Below are positions 22,498 through 32,479 of a stretch of DNA of 64,000 bases, in pieces (within the stretch, counting starts at the first letter, position 1; the number at the start of each line of letters is the position of its first letter). This stretch comes from Neoceratodus forsteri (Eukaryota > Chordata > Ceratodontiformes > Ceratodontidae): the NCBI GenBank assembly GCA_016271365.2, contig CM057452.1, positions 825,994,001-826,058,000 of the forward strand, written 5' to 3'. The notes below the pieces were generated by a model that saw only the letters and a program-made list of their open reading frames with translations, ran no database searches and was not told the origin of the DNA. The position numbers were made by a program, and so were the translations under genes.

Positions 22498-23410
22498 ATG
22501 TGGGGAGTAGTGCAATGTAATGGCTGTGGGGCAGCAGTCTTCAGGGAGTCTTTCTGGAGGCTGAGATGCTGCCCTATTTGTAGACAACTCTCTGCCCTGA
22601 GGGAGAAAGTTGCCCATCTTCAGGCCACACTGGACAGTAGGAAGAGAACCTCCCCCATCCAGGGAGCACCACAGCCACCACCACTACCTCAGAGATTGCA
22701 AAGAAAACACAGCAGTTGGACCACAGTGGGCTCAGGAAGGGTGAGGATGGTGGAGCGGAGGCACACCCAGTCAGTTGTTCCTCCCACAATCCATACACCA
22801 TTCTTGGGAGCATAGCTCCCCTATGGATGCACCCACAGAGGAGACTAAGAGGCTGAGGACAGCTGTCACAGGAGGCCCACAGGAAGGAGGCAGAGGACAC
22901 CACAAGGAAGGAGCATTCCTGGTGGGGACTCAATTATTAGGGGATAGAACTGGGAGGAGCTGGGAAAACTGAAGTAAGGTGCCTGCCTGGTGCCATGGCT
23001 TGAGGACAGGAAGCACATCCTCAGGATCACGACAACAGCTGCAAGGGATTCTGAGCTGGACGTAATTGTCCACCTAGGGACAAATGACTTGGCTCATCAT
23101 GAGGTTAGAGCAGTGCAGGAGGACATTGCAGAGTTGGGGAGGGGGCCTAAGACAAGTAGCACACACAGTATCCTTCTCAGAGGTGCTGCCTGTCAAAGGC
23201 ATGGATGAGGCAAGGGTAAGTGGCACCATGCAGTTTAATGAATGGTTGAAAAAATGGTGCAGAGCACAGGGGTTTGGCTTCATTGGGGACTGGGGTTCCA
23301 CCTGGAGGGACAACAGCCTATACTGGCAGGATGGTCTGCATCTGTCCAGGAAGGGAACAAGTCTTTTGAGCAATCGGTTTAAATGCTTCATTGGCAAGCT
23401 TTTAAACTAG
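22498..23410 (+). pseudogene. CR1-B ORF1: zinc-finger, coiled-coil and esterase-type protein, broken
   Basis: The start at 22,498 opens with CNGCG (residues 8-12) and CCPIC (24-28), a cysteine pair arrangement like the zinc finger of CR1/L2 ORF1. A short heptad-like LREKVAHLQATLDS follows. After frame changes near 22,815, 22,970 and 23,080 the protein ends in a region with DGLHLSRKGTSLLSNRF and a stop at 23,408. That ending is the C-terminal part of the esterase-like domain of CR1 ORF1 and carries its catalytic D and H. The ORF1 product is thought to bind the element RNA. The same ending appears in CR1-A (7.4 kb) and CR1-D (42.2 kb). Confidence 0.8.
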
Positions 23411-23544
23411 TCAAAGGGAGGCACTGACAAGCAGCAGAAAAACCCCAGCTCTCCCTACAAAACAGGGTACTAAATGAGGAAAGACCAAGGTAGAACGGTC
23501 AGTGGGGGATGCTGCAATAGAAGGTAAAGCCATCAAAAATGGAG

Positions 23545-26120
23545 AGCAATGAGTACCAATGCCCGTAGTCTAGGTAACAAGCTTCCTGAATTAGTGGCCT
23601 TGATGGAGGAGGAACATCTGGATATCGTGCAGTCACAGAAACATGGTACACACAAAACCATGACTGGGATGTAAACATACCAGGATACACTATCTATAGG
23701 AGGGACAGGGAGGGTAAAGGAGGAGGAGGAGTTCTTTACATAAAGGAAGGAATAAAAGCAACAGAATAAAGGGTAAACAGGGAGGAGAAGAAGCACTGTT
23801 GGTAAATTTGGAGACAGGCAATGGCACCACAATCCACACAGGGGTTGTATACAGACCCCCTTCTCAGGGGGAGGAAATGGACAAGGAAATGATAGAAAGT
23901 ATACTTAGAATGGCAGAAAAAGGGGAGATACTGCTGATGGGTGATCTGAATATGCCAGATGTTAACTGGAGTGCAGTTGCAGCTGCCACTTTGAAGAGTG
24001 CAGTTATTCTAGATGCCCTACAGGGGGCATGCCTTAGACAACTAGTACTGGAGCCCACTCAAGAGGGAGCAATATTAGACTTGGTACTGTCAAATGGAGA
24101 TGGAGAGAGGATCACAGATGTAGAAGTGGGTAGCCATCTGGGAACTAGCGACCATCAAACAGTATGGTTCAATAAACACAGTAATAGAGTCAAGCCATAC
24201 AAAGACAAAAGTACTGGACTTTAGGAGGCTGACTTTGCCATAATGGGTGAGTGCCTAAGGAATGCATTAGCAAATGGGCAGGAAGGAGGGTGGAAGAACA
24301 ATGGGAATAATAAAACTGCCATCACAGAGGTAACAAGCCTTTGTGTGAAGCAAATAAACAAAACAAGACTATGTAAGAAACCACTATGGTTCTCAAAGGA
24401 AGTGGCAGTGAAGGTTCAAGAAAAAAGAAAGCATTCAGGAAGTACAAGGAATCACAGAAGGAGCAGGACAGAGAACAGTATCAGTTAAAGCAAAGGAGGC
24501 TGGGAAGGCAGTCAGAACAGCAAAGGCCCAAACCAAGGAAAAGATAGCCAACTCAGTTAAGAAGGGAATAAAACCTTTATAGGTACATCAGGAGCAAAGG
24601 AAGACCAAGGGAGGGATAGTGAGGCTTAATAAAGGGAGGAGGGTGGGCAGAGGGAGACTATGAAAGGCAGAGATACTAAACAAATATTTTGCTCAGTATT
24701 TACGAAGGAAGAGGGGAGATACATAAAACAAACAGTAGTAACACTCTGGATACAGAAGTTGATACCAGCCCATTTATAGAAGAAAGGGTTCTGGAAAGAG
24801 CTCTTAAAACTGAAGGTGGACAAAGCAATGAGGTCTGATGGATTCATCCCAGAATTCTAAAGAACTAAGGGTAGAACTAGTGACACCACTGACTACCCTT
24901 TTTAACAAATCATGGGAGGATGGGGTGGTACCCGAAGACTGGAGGAGGGCAGATGTGATTCCCCTTCACAAAAGTGGGAGCAAGGCAGAAGCAGGAAAAT
25001 ATAGACCTGTTAGTTTAACCTCAGTGATAGGGAAAATGATGGAATCACTTCTAAAGGAAAGAATTGTCAAGTATCTAGAGGCCAGAGGGGCACAGGACCC
25101 AAGGCAGCATGGATTCACAGCGGGAAGGTCATGCCAGATGAATCTGATAGATTTCTTTGACTGGGTGACCAAAGTAGTAGATCAGGGAGGGGCTGTGGAC
25201 ATGGCCTACCTAGACTTTAGCAAGGCATTTGACAGGTCCCACACAAAGATTAATATACAAGTTAGCCAGCCTGGGAGTGGGTCCCAAGATGACTGCCTGT
25301 GTAAAGAATTGGCTAGAGAATAGGACACAGAGTTATAGTAAATGGAGTCCACTCAGAAGAAAGGAGGGTTACTAGTGGGGTACCGCAGGGTTCAGTATTA
25401 GGACCGGTCCTCTTCAATGTCTTTATAAGCGACATTGCAGAAGGACTGGAAGGAAAAGTATGTCTCTTTGCAGATGACACTAAGATCTGCAACAGAGTTG
25501 ATGCACAGGGTGGGGCGGAAAGGATGAGAAGGGGCTTGGCAAGGTTAGAGGAATGGTCAAATGTATGGCAGCTTAGATTCAATGCTAAGAAGTGCAAGGT
25601 AATGCACCTGGGAAACAAAAACCCAGGGGAAGAGTACACAATGGGGGGTGAGATACTAACAACAACAAGAATGGAAAGGGACCTGGGGGTAGTCATATCA
25701 GATGACCTAAAGATGGGCAAGCAATGTGAGAGGGCAGCAAGGAGGGCTGGGGGGATACTGGGATGCATAGGGAGAGGCATCACTAGTAGAAAACAGGAAG
25801 TTATTATCCCTCTGTACAGACAGCTGGTGAGACCCCATCTGGAGTACTGTGTGCAGTTCTGGAGACCCAATCTCCGCAAAGACATAGACAGGATGGAAGC
25901 TGTCCAGAGGAGGGCACTAAAATGGTGCAGGGTCTGCACCGAAGTCGTATGAAAGAGACTTAAGGAACTTAATATGTATAGCCTCGAGGAAAGAGGAGGG
26001 GACATGATAGAAACTTTCAAGTACCTCAAGGAATCAACAAAGTCCAAGAGGTAGCATCTTTCAAAAAAGAGGTGCAAGAACAAGAGGCACAATTTGAAGA
26101 TAGAGGGGGCTCAGAGGTAA
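23545..26120 (+). pseudogene. CR1-B ORF2: AP endonuclease plus reverse transcriptase, broken
   Basis: Endonuclease: TETWYTQNHDWD (~23,635), GDLNMPDVNW (~23,940, N replacing F of GDFN) and LGTSDHQTVWF (~24,140). RT: a DKAMRSDGFIP-like start (~24,820), VPEDWRRADVIPLHKSGSK (~24,928), YRPVSLTSVIGKMMESLL, then FFDWVTKVVDQGGAVDMAYL and DFSKAFD (~25,150-25,235). After a frameshift come [13 protein letters not shown] (~25,377) and FADDTK (~25,468). The C-terminal LVRPHLEYCVQFWRP is intact in a 142-codon frame (25,524-25,952). Breaks lie near 23,590, 23,768, 24,224, 24,488-24,838, 25,235-25,320 and 25,950. Confidence 0.9.
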
Positions 26121-26372
26121 TTTAAGGAAGTATTTTTCACAGAGAGGTTGTGGATGCATGGAGCGGCCTTCCGGAGGAGGTTGTGGAGTCAAAATCAGTG
26201 GGGGAATTCAAGCATGCATGGGATAGTCATAAGGCAATTCTGGGGGGTGGGGTAGGAAGAAGTAGGCTGCTGGTTAACTAAGATCTGCAGCTTATCCAGT
26301 AGGTAGGGAAATGGGCAGACTGAGTGGGCCAAGCGGTCCTTATCTGCCATCAAATTCTATGTTTCTATGTAT

Positions 26373-27420
26373 GTTTGGGTTGAGTCTACCCCTAGAATCC
26401 ACTGCTGGCAAAACAATATTATTGCTGCACAGATAGCACAGTTACCACAAATAGCACAGATAGCACAGATAGCACCTAAAAAATCGTTACAACAAATGTA
26501 ATGATAGTAATAATAGTAATAATATTTAAAACAGCATTAAACTAATGTAGTGTACTCAAGTTCTCAAATCTTAAAACTGACCTTGAAACAGGGGACTTTT
26601 ACTTTTCCAGCTGGTTAATAAATTAATGATTAATAAGTTCAGGGTTATTGGTGAATTGTTGGTGGATTAGCACCTTGCACCTGGCACGTTGTGAACATTT
26701 ACAAATTCACCCAAAAAGATAAAAAAGAAAACAAGGTGTGCACCATTATTTGCTGTTTTGTAGTCAAAAACTGTCATTTGAATGGAAGATTGGGCCTTAA
26801 CCAGATAAGTCCAGCTCTTGCCTTCAAATAGCAGAGCAGTCTTTTTCGACAAGGCAGGAAAATTTGTAGCAGAGCTCCTACATGCTACTTCTTCCCCCAT
26901 GCCAGGAATATCTTTCCCCAAGCAGCAGTTTACAAATTTCACAAACTTTCCCCTTCTGTCACCAAGAAACTCCGCAAGTTGATGCTGAAGATACACAATT
27001 TCCACTCTGTTATGTTCGGCTTCGCTAACGAGTATTCAAGACAGTGGTTCGGTCAGTGTCTTCAAAATTAAAATATGATCATCACAAGAGACTCAGCCAT
27101 AAAAATTAAAACAAGCCAAGGCATACTTTATATTGTTGTTTTTAACTCCGAGTGGTGCTTGTGCCACTCACGCTTGCGCGGTAGCAGTGCGAGTCTTTTT
27201 GTAGGGTAACTGACCCTCCTCTCGAGCTGATGTGCTCTAATGACCACAGGAATCTTCCTGATGACAATTATGTGCCCTGGGAGATTTAAACATACAGTCA
27301 GGTCTTCAAGCTATAGAGAGGAGCATGGCACAAAACGCTGTTTTAAAATCACAGGACACAGTCTCAGGATGAGTGCAGAAAACAAATTAACCAGGTATTT
27401 ACTAAGGCAGTCTCCTAAAT
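26373..27420. other. Unassigned sequence with an unrecognised minus-strand frame
   Basis: A microsatellite of AGATAGCAC units lies at about 26,430-26,478. On the minus strand, 27,005-26,667 is open for 112 codons (starting MEIVYLQHQLAEFL). I do not recognise the product, and no start context or splice signal supports it. A GAGTGG..CCACTC hairpin sits at ~27,148-27,170 in an otherwise GC-richer patch. No transposon ends were found. Confidence 0.35.
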
Positions 27421-27492
27421 GATGTAGGGTTGACTGGCCTGCAGTTGCCAGAGGCTGACCTTATGCCCTTCATGAAGAGTACCCTACATTGA
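27421..27492 (-). mobile_element. Old CR1 relic, minus strand, left piece
   Basis: On the minus strand the piece reads FMKGIRSASGNCRPVNPTSF, the decayed CR1 motif ..KGSRSEPGNYRPVSLTS. It continues directly from the piece at 28,709-28,900, from which the plus-strand CR1-C separates it. Confidence 0.55.
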
Positions 27493-28708
27493 GTACTACG
27501 ATTGGGTGACAAGGGAACTAGACAAGGGCCATGCAGTGGATGTCCTGTATTTGGATTTCAGCAAGGCCTTTTACTCTGTGCCGCATGGGAGGCTGGGGAG
27601 AAGCTAGAAGCTGTGAGGGTGAGAGTAAAGATGGTGAAATGGATAAATAATTGGCTAAGCGGTAGGCAGCAGAGGGTGGTAGTGGGAGGAGAACTCTCAG
27701 CACCGAGGGCAGTGACGAGTGGGGCGCCACAGGGATCGGTACTGGGATCGGTGTTGTTCAGGTTATTCATAGTTGATATCTCACATGGGATCTGAAGTAA
27801 GATCAGCCTGTTTGCAGATGACACCAAAATGGGTGCAGTGGTTGATGACATTGAAAGATGGAAGGGGCAACAGGATGACCTAACTAAACTGCAGGAATGG
27901 TCAGAAACATGGCAGCTGGGGTTCAATGCTAAGAAGTGCACTTCAGAACAAAGAACCAGGGGAGGGACTATCGACTGGGAGGGGTACAGTTGGGTAGCAC
28001 CATGGAGGAAAATGACCTAGGGGTACTTATAACGGGGAGCATGAACAAGTCTGCTCAGTGTAGGAAGGCGGCAGCGAAGGCCAGCAAGATGCTGGGGTGC
28101 ATAGTGAGGGGAATCTCCTTCAGAAGTAGGGAGGTAGTCCTCTCCTGTACAGGTCACTGGTCAAGCTGGAGTACTGCATGCAGTTCTTGCACCCGTACCT
28201 GAGGAAGGATGTTAGATTGTTGGAGGGGGTGCAGCGTAGAGCAACAAAGATGATCCATGGATTGGATGGCAATTCCTACGAGGAAAGGCTGAATGAGATA
28301 GATATGTATTCATTGGAGGAGAGGAAGGATGGGGGGCATGATTGAGACCTTTAAGTACTTTAACGGGATGAACTAGACTCGAACAGAGGGGATCTTCCAA
28401 TTAAGAAGATGAAGGGACACAAGAGGGCACAGTATCAGACTGAAGGAGGGAAGATTCAGGAGGGAGGTAAGGAGACAGTGCTTCATGGAAAGGGTGGTGG
28501 GCAAGTGGAATACTCTACCACAGGAGGTGGTGGACTGTAAGATGGTGGGCAGTTTCCAGAGGGGATGGGACAGGGTGAGGGTGAGGGTAAATCTAGGGAG
28601 GGGAGGAGTGGAAGGGGCAGATGTGAGATGAGGGGCTAGCTGCACAATCCAGCAGACTCAACAGACCGTAAGGCCTATTTCTGCTGGCATTTTCATATGT
28701 TCGTAAGA
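27493..28708 (+). mobile_element. CR1 'C', RT and C-terminal part, inserted in an older CR1
   Basis: The reading frame starts in RT (YYDWVTRELDKGHAVDVLYL at ~27,497). It continues through FSKAFYSVPH, SGAPQGSVLGSVLF (~27,718), LFADDTK (~27,809) and WQLGFNAKKC, then a C-terminal domain to ~28,630. It ends with TAAGGCCTATTTCTGCTGGC and a TCATATGTTCGTAAG tail, a different 3' type from CR1-A/B. Frameshifts near 27,590, 27,800, 27,930 and 28,140 disrupt it. On both sides lie fragments of one older minus-strand CR1. Confidence 0.82.
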
Positions 28709-28903
28709 TGGAGACCACAGTGGCTAATCCTCAGTCCTTGGCATCACACCTCTCCACATACTTGAAAGATTTCTGTAAGCAGACCTGCCAATTGTTCCTT
28801 AAGCACCACTACAATACTGGAGTTTATCCTGCCCACACCTTGGGAATTATTTTGGAACTTACCTGACTTGAGATTCGCCAGGCAATTGACTACCAGGGTG
28901 GGA
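28709..28903 (-). mobile_element. Old CR1 relic, minus strand, right piece
   Basis: The minus strand contains VVVLKEQLAGLLTEIFQV, matching the CR1 pattern HPRVLKELA..LA.PLT.IFQ. It then has a decayed DWR.ATVVSI ending at the CR1-C junction. The relic continues at 27,492. Confidence 0.55.
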
Positions 28904-29132
28904 ATAGAAACATAGAAATTGATGGCAGAAGGGGACCACAAGATCCATGTAGTCTGTCTGAGATGGGTAACTACCCCCACCCCCCATCCTTTCTATGAAA
29001 TGATACCTTTGTGCCTGTCATAGGCATTTTTGAACCTGTTTACTATTTTGGCCTCCACCACTTCCCAGGGCAGGTAATTCCATGAGTCAACCACCCTCTC
29101 AGTGAAGAAATTTCATAACATTGCTGCTGAAT
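28904..29132 (-). mobile_element. CR1 'D' piece 1: 3' end, minus strand
   Basis: The sequence starts ATAGAAACATAGAAATTGATGG, which is the inverted TTTCTATG-type 3' end, and then reads as the C-terminal part of CR1 (RVVDSWNYLPWEVVEAKIVNRF). It stops at the target duplication of the L1/Tx1 element and resumes at 35,433. Confidence 0.88.
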
Positions 29133-29321
29133 GAGTCACGTGATGCAGTGGTGCTGAGAGGCTGCTTGCTGTAGAGCTCCCGCCTTCCCCCTCACAAATC
29201 TTTATCTTTCGTTAATTTAAAGTTACCAACCAAGCTTCAAACGAGGGCTAAACACCTTCTCAACGTCAAGAGACCTCAGTGGTTAATTTTTGAGGTGTAG
29301 ATTGCCTAACTGAAGATCGCG

Positions 29322-30187
29322 ATGGCTGACACTGAAATGAAGGCCTCAGGAGTCAGGCACACCCCTCCTACCACACCAGAAAAAGCCTCCAAAAAGCCAG
29401 AAACACTGGGGTAAATTCTCCTTCGGCTACTAAACACTCGACTTGTGGAGGACCCAATGCAGCTACTGGTACTACTTTAACAGAGGAGCGTTTTTAGAAG
29501 AGCTTCCTTCAAGGATACCCTGCAGGAGATCTCAAGGAAATCAAATCAATGAGACAAGATTACGCGGACCTCGAGGAGAGTGAGATTCGAAACCAGAATT
29601 ACATCTATGGAGAAATGGCAACAGAAACCGATCCTGAAATTATCAAGTCATTAACAAATTCAAAAGCTCCAGCTGAAAACCGAAGATCTGGAGGGACGGA
29701 GTCGACGAAACAACGTGTTAATTCTGGGGCTCCCAGAGCTAGAGGAGGGGAGTGACACCCTAAGATTTATTCAGCAATTCTTTAATAAAGTGGTGGGCCC
29801 CTCACCTACCCACCAACAATACCATATCGAGAGAGCCCACAGGTCTCTTAGACCCAGACCTCCTCCGAATGCCCCTCCAGGCCTATAATTGTTAAATTTC
29901 TGAGCTACCTGGATCGCCAGCACGCCCTCACAAAGTTAGAGCTGGAATCTATCTTGTGGAATGGAGTTAAGCTCAGGATTACTCAGGATCTACCCTGGAG
30001 GTGCGACAAAGCGAGCTGCCTTCCATCCTGTAGTGAATAAACTGATCAGCGGCGGGAAGGCATTCAGAATGAACTATCCTGCTAAACTGCTTGTGCAGGT
30101 GGAAGGCGTCTGGCACCCTATGAAAACCCTGAAGAAGCAATTTCTGGGCTGGCGGTTGTTCTCACTTGTTCAAGTGACTTTTGTTTG
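29322..30187 (+). pseudogene. L1/Tx1 ORF1 protein, broken
   Basis: The start MADTEMKASGVRHTPPTTPE lies at 29,322. Downstream, in changing frames, come EDLEGRSRRNNVLILGLPEL (~29,686), RAHRSLRPRPPPNAPPGPII (~29,837) and a C-terminal EEAISGLAVVL-like segment (~30,135). This is the order of the L1 ORF1 protein: coiled-coil end, RNA-recognition-type domain, C-terminal domain. It would form an RNA-binding trimer. Stops occur at ~29,413 and ~29,496, with frame changes near 29,550 and 29,990. Confidence 0.85.
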
Positions 30188-31285
30188 ACCAAGTGACTGA
30201 ATAATTTTCATATGTTGGGGTTTGTTATTGCTCCTAGTAATTTTGCTGCTCTGTAAAATTTATTTCCCTGCTTTCAATCCCATTGCTTTGGCCTTAATCG
30301 TATTTTCGCTTACTGGGTCTGATGATTGGAACCCTGTAGGTGGCTGGCGCTCCCGGTGGTGGATGCCTCTGTCCTCCGCGGGGGTGTCCTCCCTGAGAGG
30401 CCGCGTGGTTGTAGGCCTAGTAGTTCGAGGCGGAGAGGCCTACTTGGCCTGCTTCTGAGTCCCGTTGCGACCATGCTCCTCGATTCTCTATGGGGTACTG
30501 CTGCGCACGGGAGCAGTTTCCGGAGGACCTAATTTCGGTCAGACCGTTTTGGTCCGCCGACTAATATTTCCCCGTACAATTTCCTCTTAATCTTCCTGAT
30601 TTTAATTGAGCAGGTCCGCGATGGTAAGGGACTCCCTTACATCGATTTTTCAGGTACTGTTACCCTTTTTTCCTAGGGCTGTTTAGGGGAACTGAAGGAA
30701 TGACTTGTACTCTCCAGTTATAGTTACCAAATACTGGTGTTACCGGGGTGGAGGGCTTGTATGCAAAGTAAGCGCAGGGCCATGGTTTGCGACCTGTCGG
30801 GTTAGCTCTGGGTACCCCCAAGGAGATTTTCTTTAGAAATACTGTTCTCCTCGTAGCTAGGTGGTTGGCTGTCTGTTGGGGTACCAAGACTGTTGTTTGG
30901 TCTCATACTGGTATTATGAGGGATACTTGGGGTACCCGGGGAAGGAGTTTGATGTTTTGGATTTTCTGGTTATTCTGGTTGTTGTTAATTGGAATGTTAG
31001 TCATACAGTTCATTTTTTACTGTAATAGTTGGGCTAGGGGGGAGAAATTCTCATGGTGGTTTCTACTGAGATTTGTGGGTCTGCCACTTAACTTTGTTCG
31101 TTTCAACAATTTTGGTTTTGCACTACTGATTGGCGGACTCTTATCTTTACCTATTTTATTTTCACCTTTTTTATTTGGAATGATACTTGGGGTTACCTTG
31201 GGGGGGGTTAGAGGGTGTCACCACTGTATGGAAAGAGTGGGGGATAAAGGGTTCAGTTCGTTCGGAATTACCCCGACTCTTAGAG
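30188..31285 (+). other. Long T-rich inter-ORF region of the L1/Tx1 element
   Basis: About 1.1 kb separates ORF1 and the endonuclease. From 30,787 the frame is open into ORF2 and encodes about 170 residues with at least two strongly hydrophobic runs (FWIFWLFWLLLIGMLVIQFI; LLIGGLLSLPILFSPFLFGM). Whether these residues are translated is unknown. Thymine-rich DNA gives such residues by chance. Confidence 0.5.
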
Positions 31286-31797
31286 TATGGTTAGGTGTAA
31301 TTAAATTGGCTAGTTGGAATGTAAGAGGGATCAGAGATGCCAAGAAGAGATCCCGCATATTGGTTAACTGTTCGTTATTGGAAGCCGACATTCTGTGTCT
31401 GCAAGAGACCCACATTACAGTGGCTGAAATTAACACACTGAAAGTCAAAGGTTTCTCCCAAATTTTTGTTGCTGGAGACTCATCGGAAGCTAGAGGAGTT
31501 GCTATTATGATAAAGCAAAGCATACCCTTTAGCCCAACAAAGGTTATTCAAGATCCAGAGGGCAGATATATTTTGGTGCAGGGATCCCTCTATAACTCTG
31601 CCATAGTTCTGGGTTCTGTGTACGGCCCGGTTGGGGGGAATGCTTGTTTTATTATGCAGTTAATTGATAAACTTAGTTCCTTTCTGCCAGCCCCCCTGAT
31701 TCTGGGAGGGGACTGGAACATAGCCCCAACGCAAGAGCTGGATAAAACCTACAGACCACTAAAACCCCACTTCCGCACAACTGGCGTAGGGATATGA
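31286..31797 (+). pseudogene. L1/Tx1 ORF2 endonuclease domain
   Basis: The domain begins IKLASWNVRGIRD (~31,297) with the N-motif. It then has ADILCLQETHI (~31,387), VYGPVGGN (~31,619) and LILGGDWNIAP (~31,696). A frameshift at about 31,785 moves the rest (MSSMLGLVDPWRTLHPSNKS, ~31,795) to another frame, and VVSDHALVWF (~31,960) to a third. This domain nicks the target strand. The EN motifs are otherwise well kept. Confidence 0.9.
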
Positions 31798-32479
31798 GTA
31801 GCATGTTGGGTTTAGTGGATCCTTGGAGGACCTTACACCCCTCCAATAAGAGCTATACCTTTTTCTCCCGCTCCATAACTCTTGGTCTAGGTTAGATTAT
31901 TTCTTAATAAGTACTTCTCTCATGACCAAGGTACCCTCTGCAGGTATTGAACCCATAGTAGTTTCCGATCACGCATTAGTTTGGTTCCGTTTCACTCCCC
32001 TATCTTTGACACAACGAGATACAATTTGGAAACTTAACACTCAGATACTAAAAGATGAACAATTCCTTACCCAGATCAGATCTCTTATTAGAGATTATTT
32101 GGACACAAACCGGCTCGTGGCTAGGATGGATATTCTTTGGTGCTCGTTAGTGTTTCCTGAGAGGAGAATTTATTAAAACTCCTCCAGGAGAAAGAAACTC
32201 AGGTCTTAAAGATTCCTTTCCCTCTCAAGTCAGATTAAGGCAGCAGAGGTCTCTCTGGCTACCTCCAAATCACTAGGCTGTCTAGAGCAGCTGCACAAAC
32301 TCAAAAATGAGTACGAAGGCTTAATTCGTGAAAAGACTGAGTTCGCCCTGCTGAGAACTAAGGCTAGATACTTAGATCAAGGGGAGAGGCCAAGCAGACT
32401 TCTGGCGCTGAAGCTTAAGGAAACAGAGAACTCTAGATTAGTTCCAGCTCTGGAAGACCAAGATGGGTCCGTTAAAACA

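Larger units (their letters stand above)
20697..26372 (+). mobile_element. CR1 LINE 'B', nearly complete
   Basis: The element has a repeat-rich 5' region (20,697-22,497), ORF1 (22,498-23,410), ORF2 (~23,545-26,120) and the same 3' end as CR1-A (GTCCTTATCTGCC, then CTATG repeats ending ~26,372). At about 5.7 kb it is close to the length of a full CR1 and is the most complete CR1 in the window. Both ORFs carry frame breaks. Confidence 0.9.

Noticed and set aside
26667..27005. 112-codon minus-strand frame as a gene
   Set aside because: No family recognised, no supporting splice or promoter signals, and surrounded by repeats; kept only as a note within the unassigned region.
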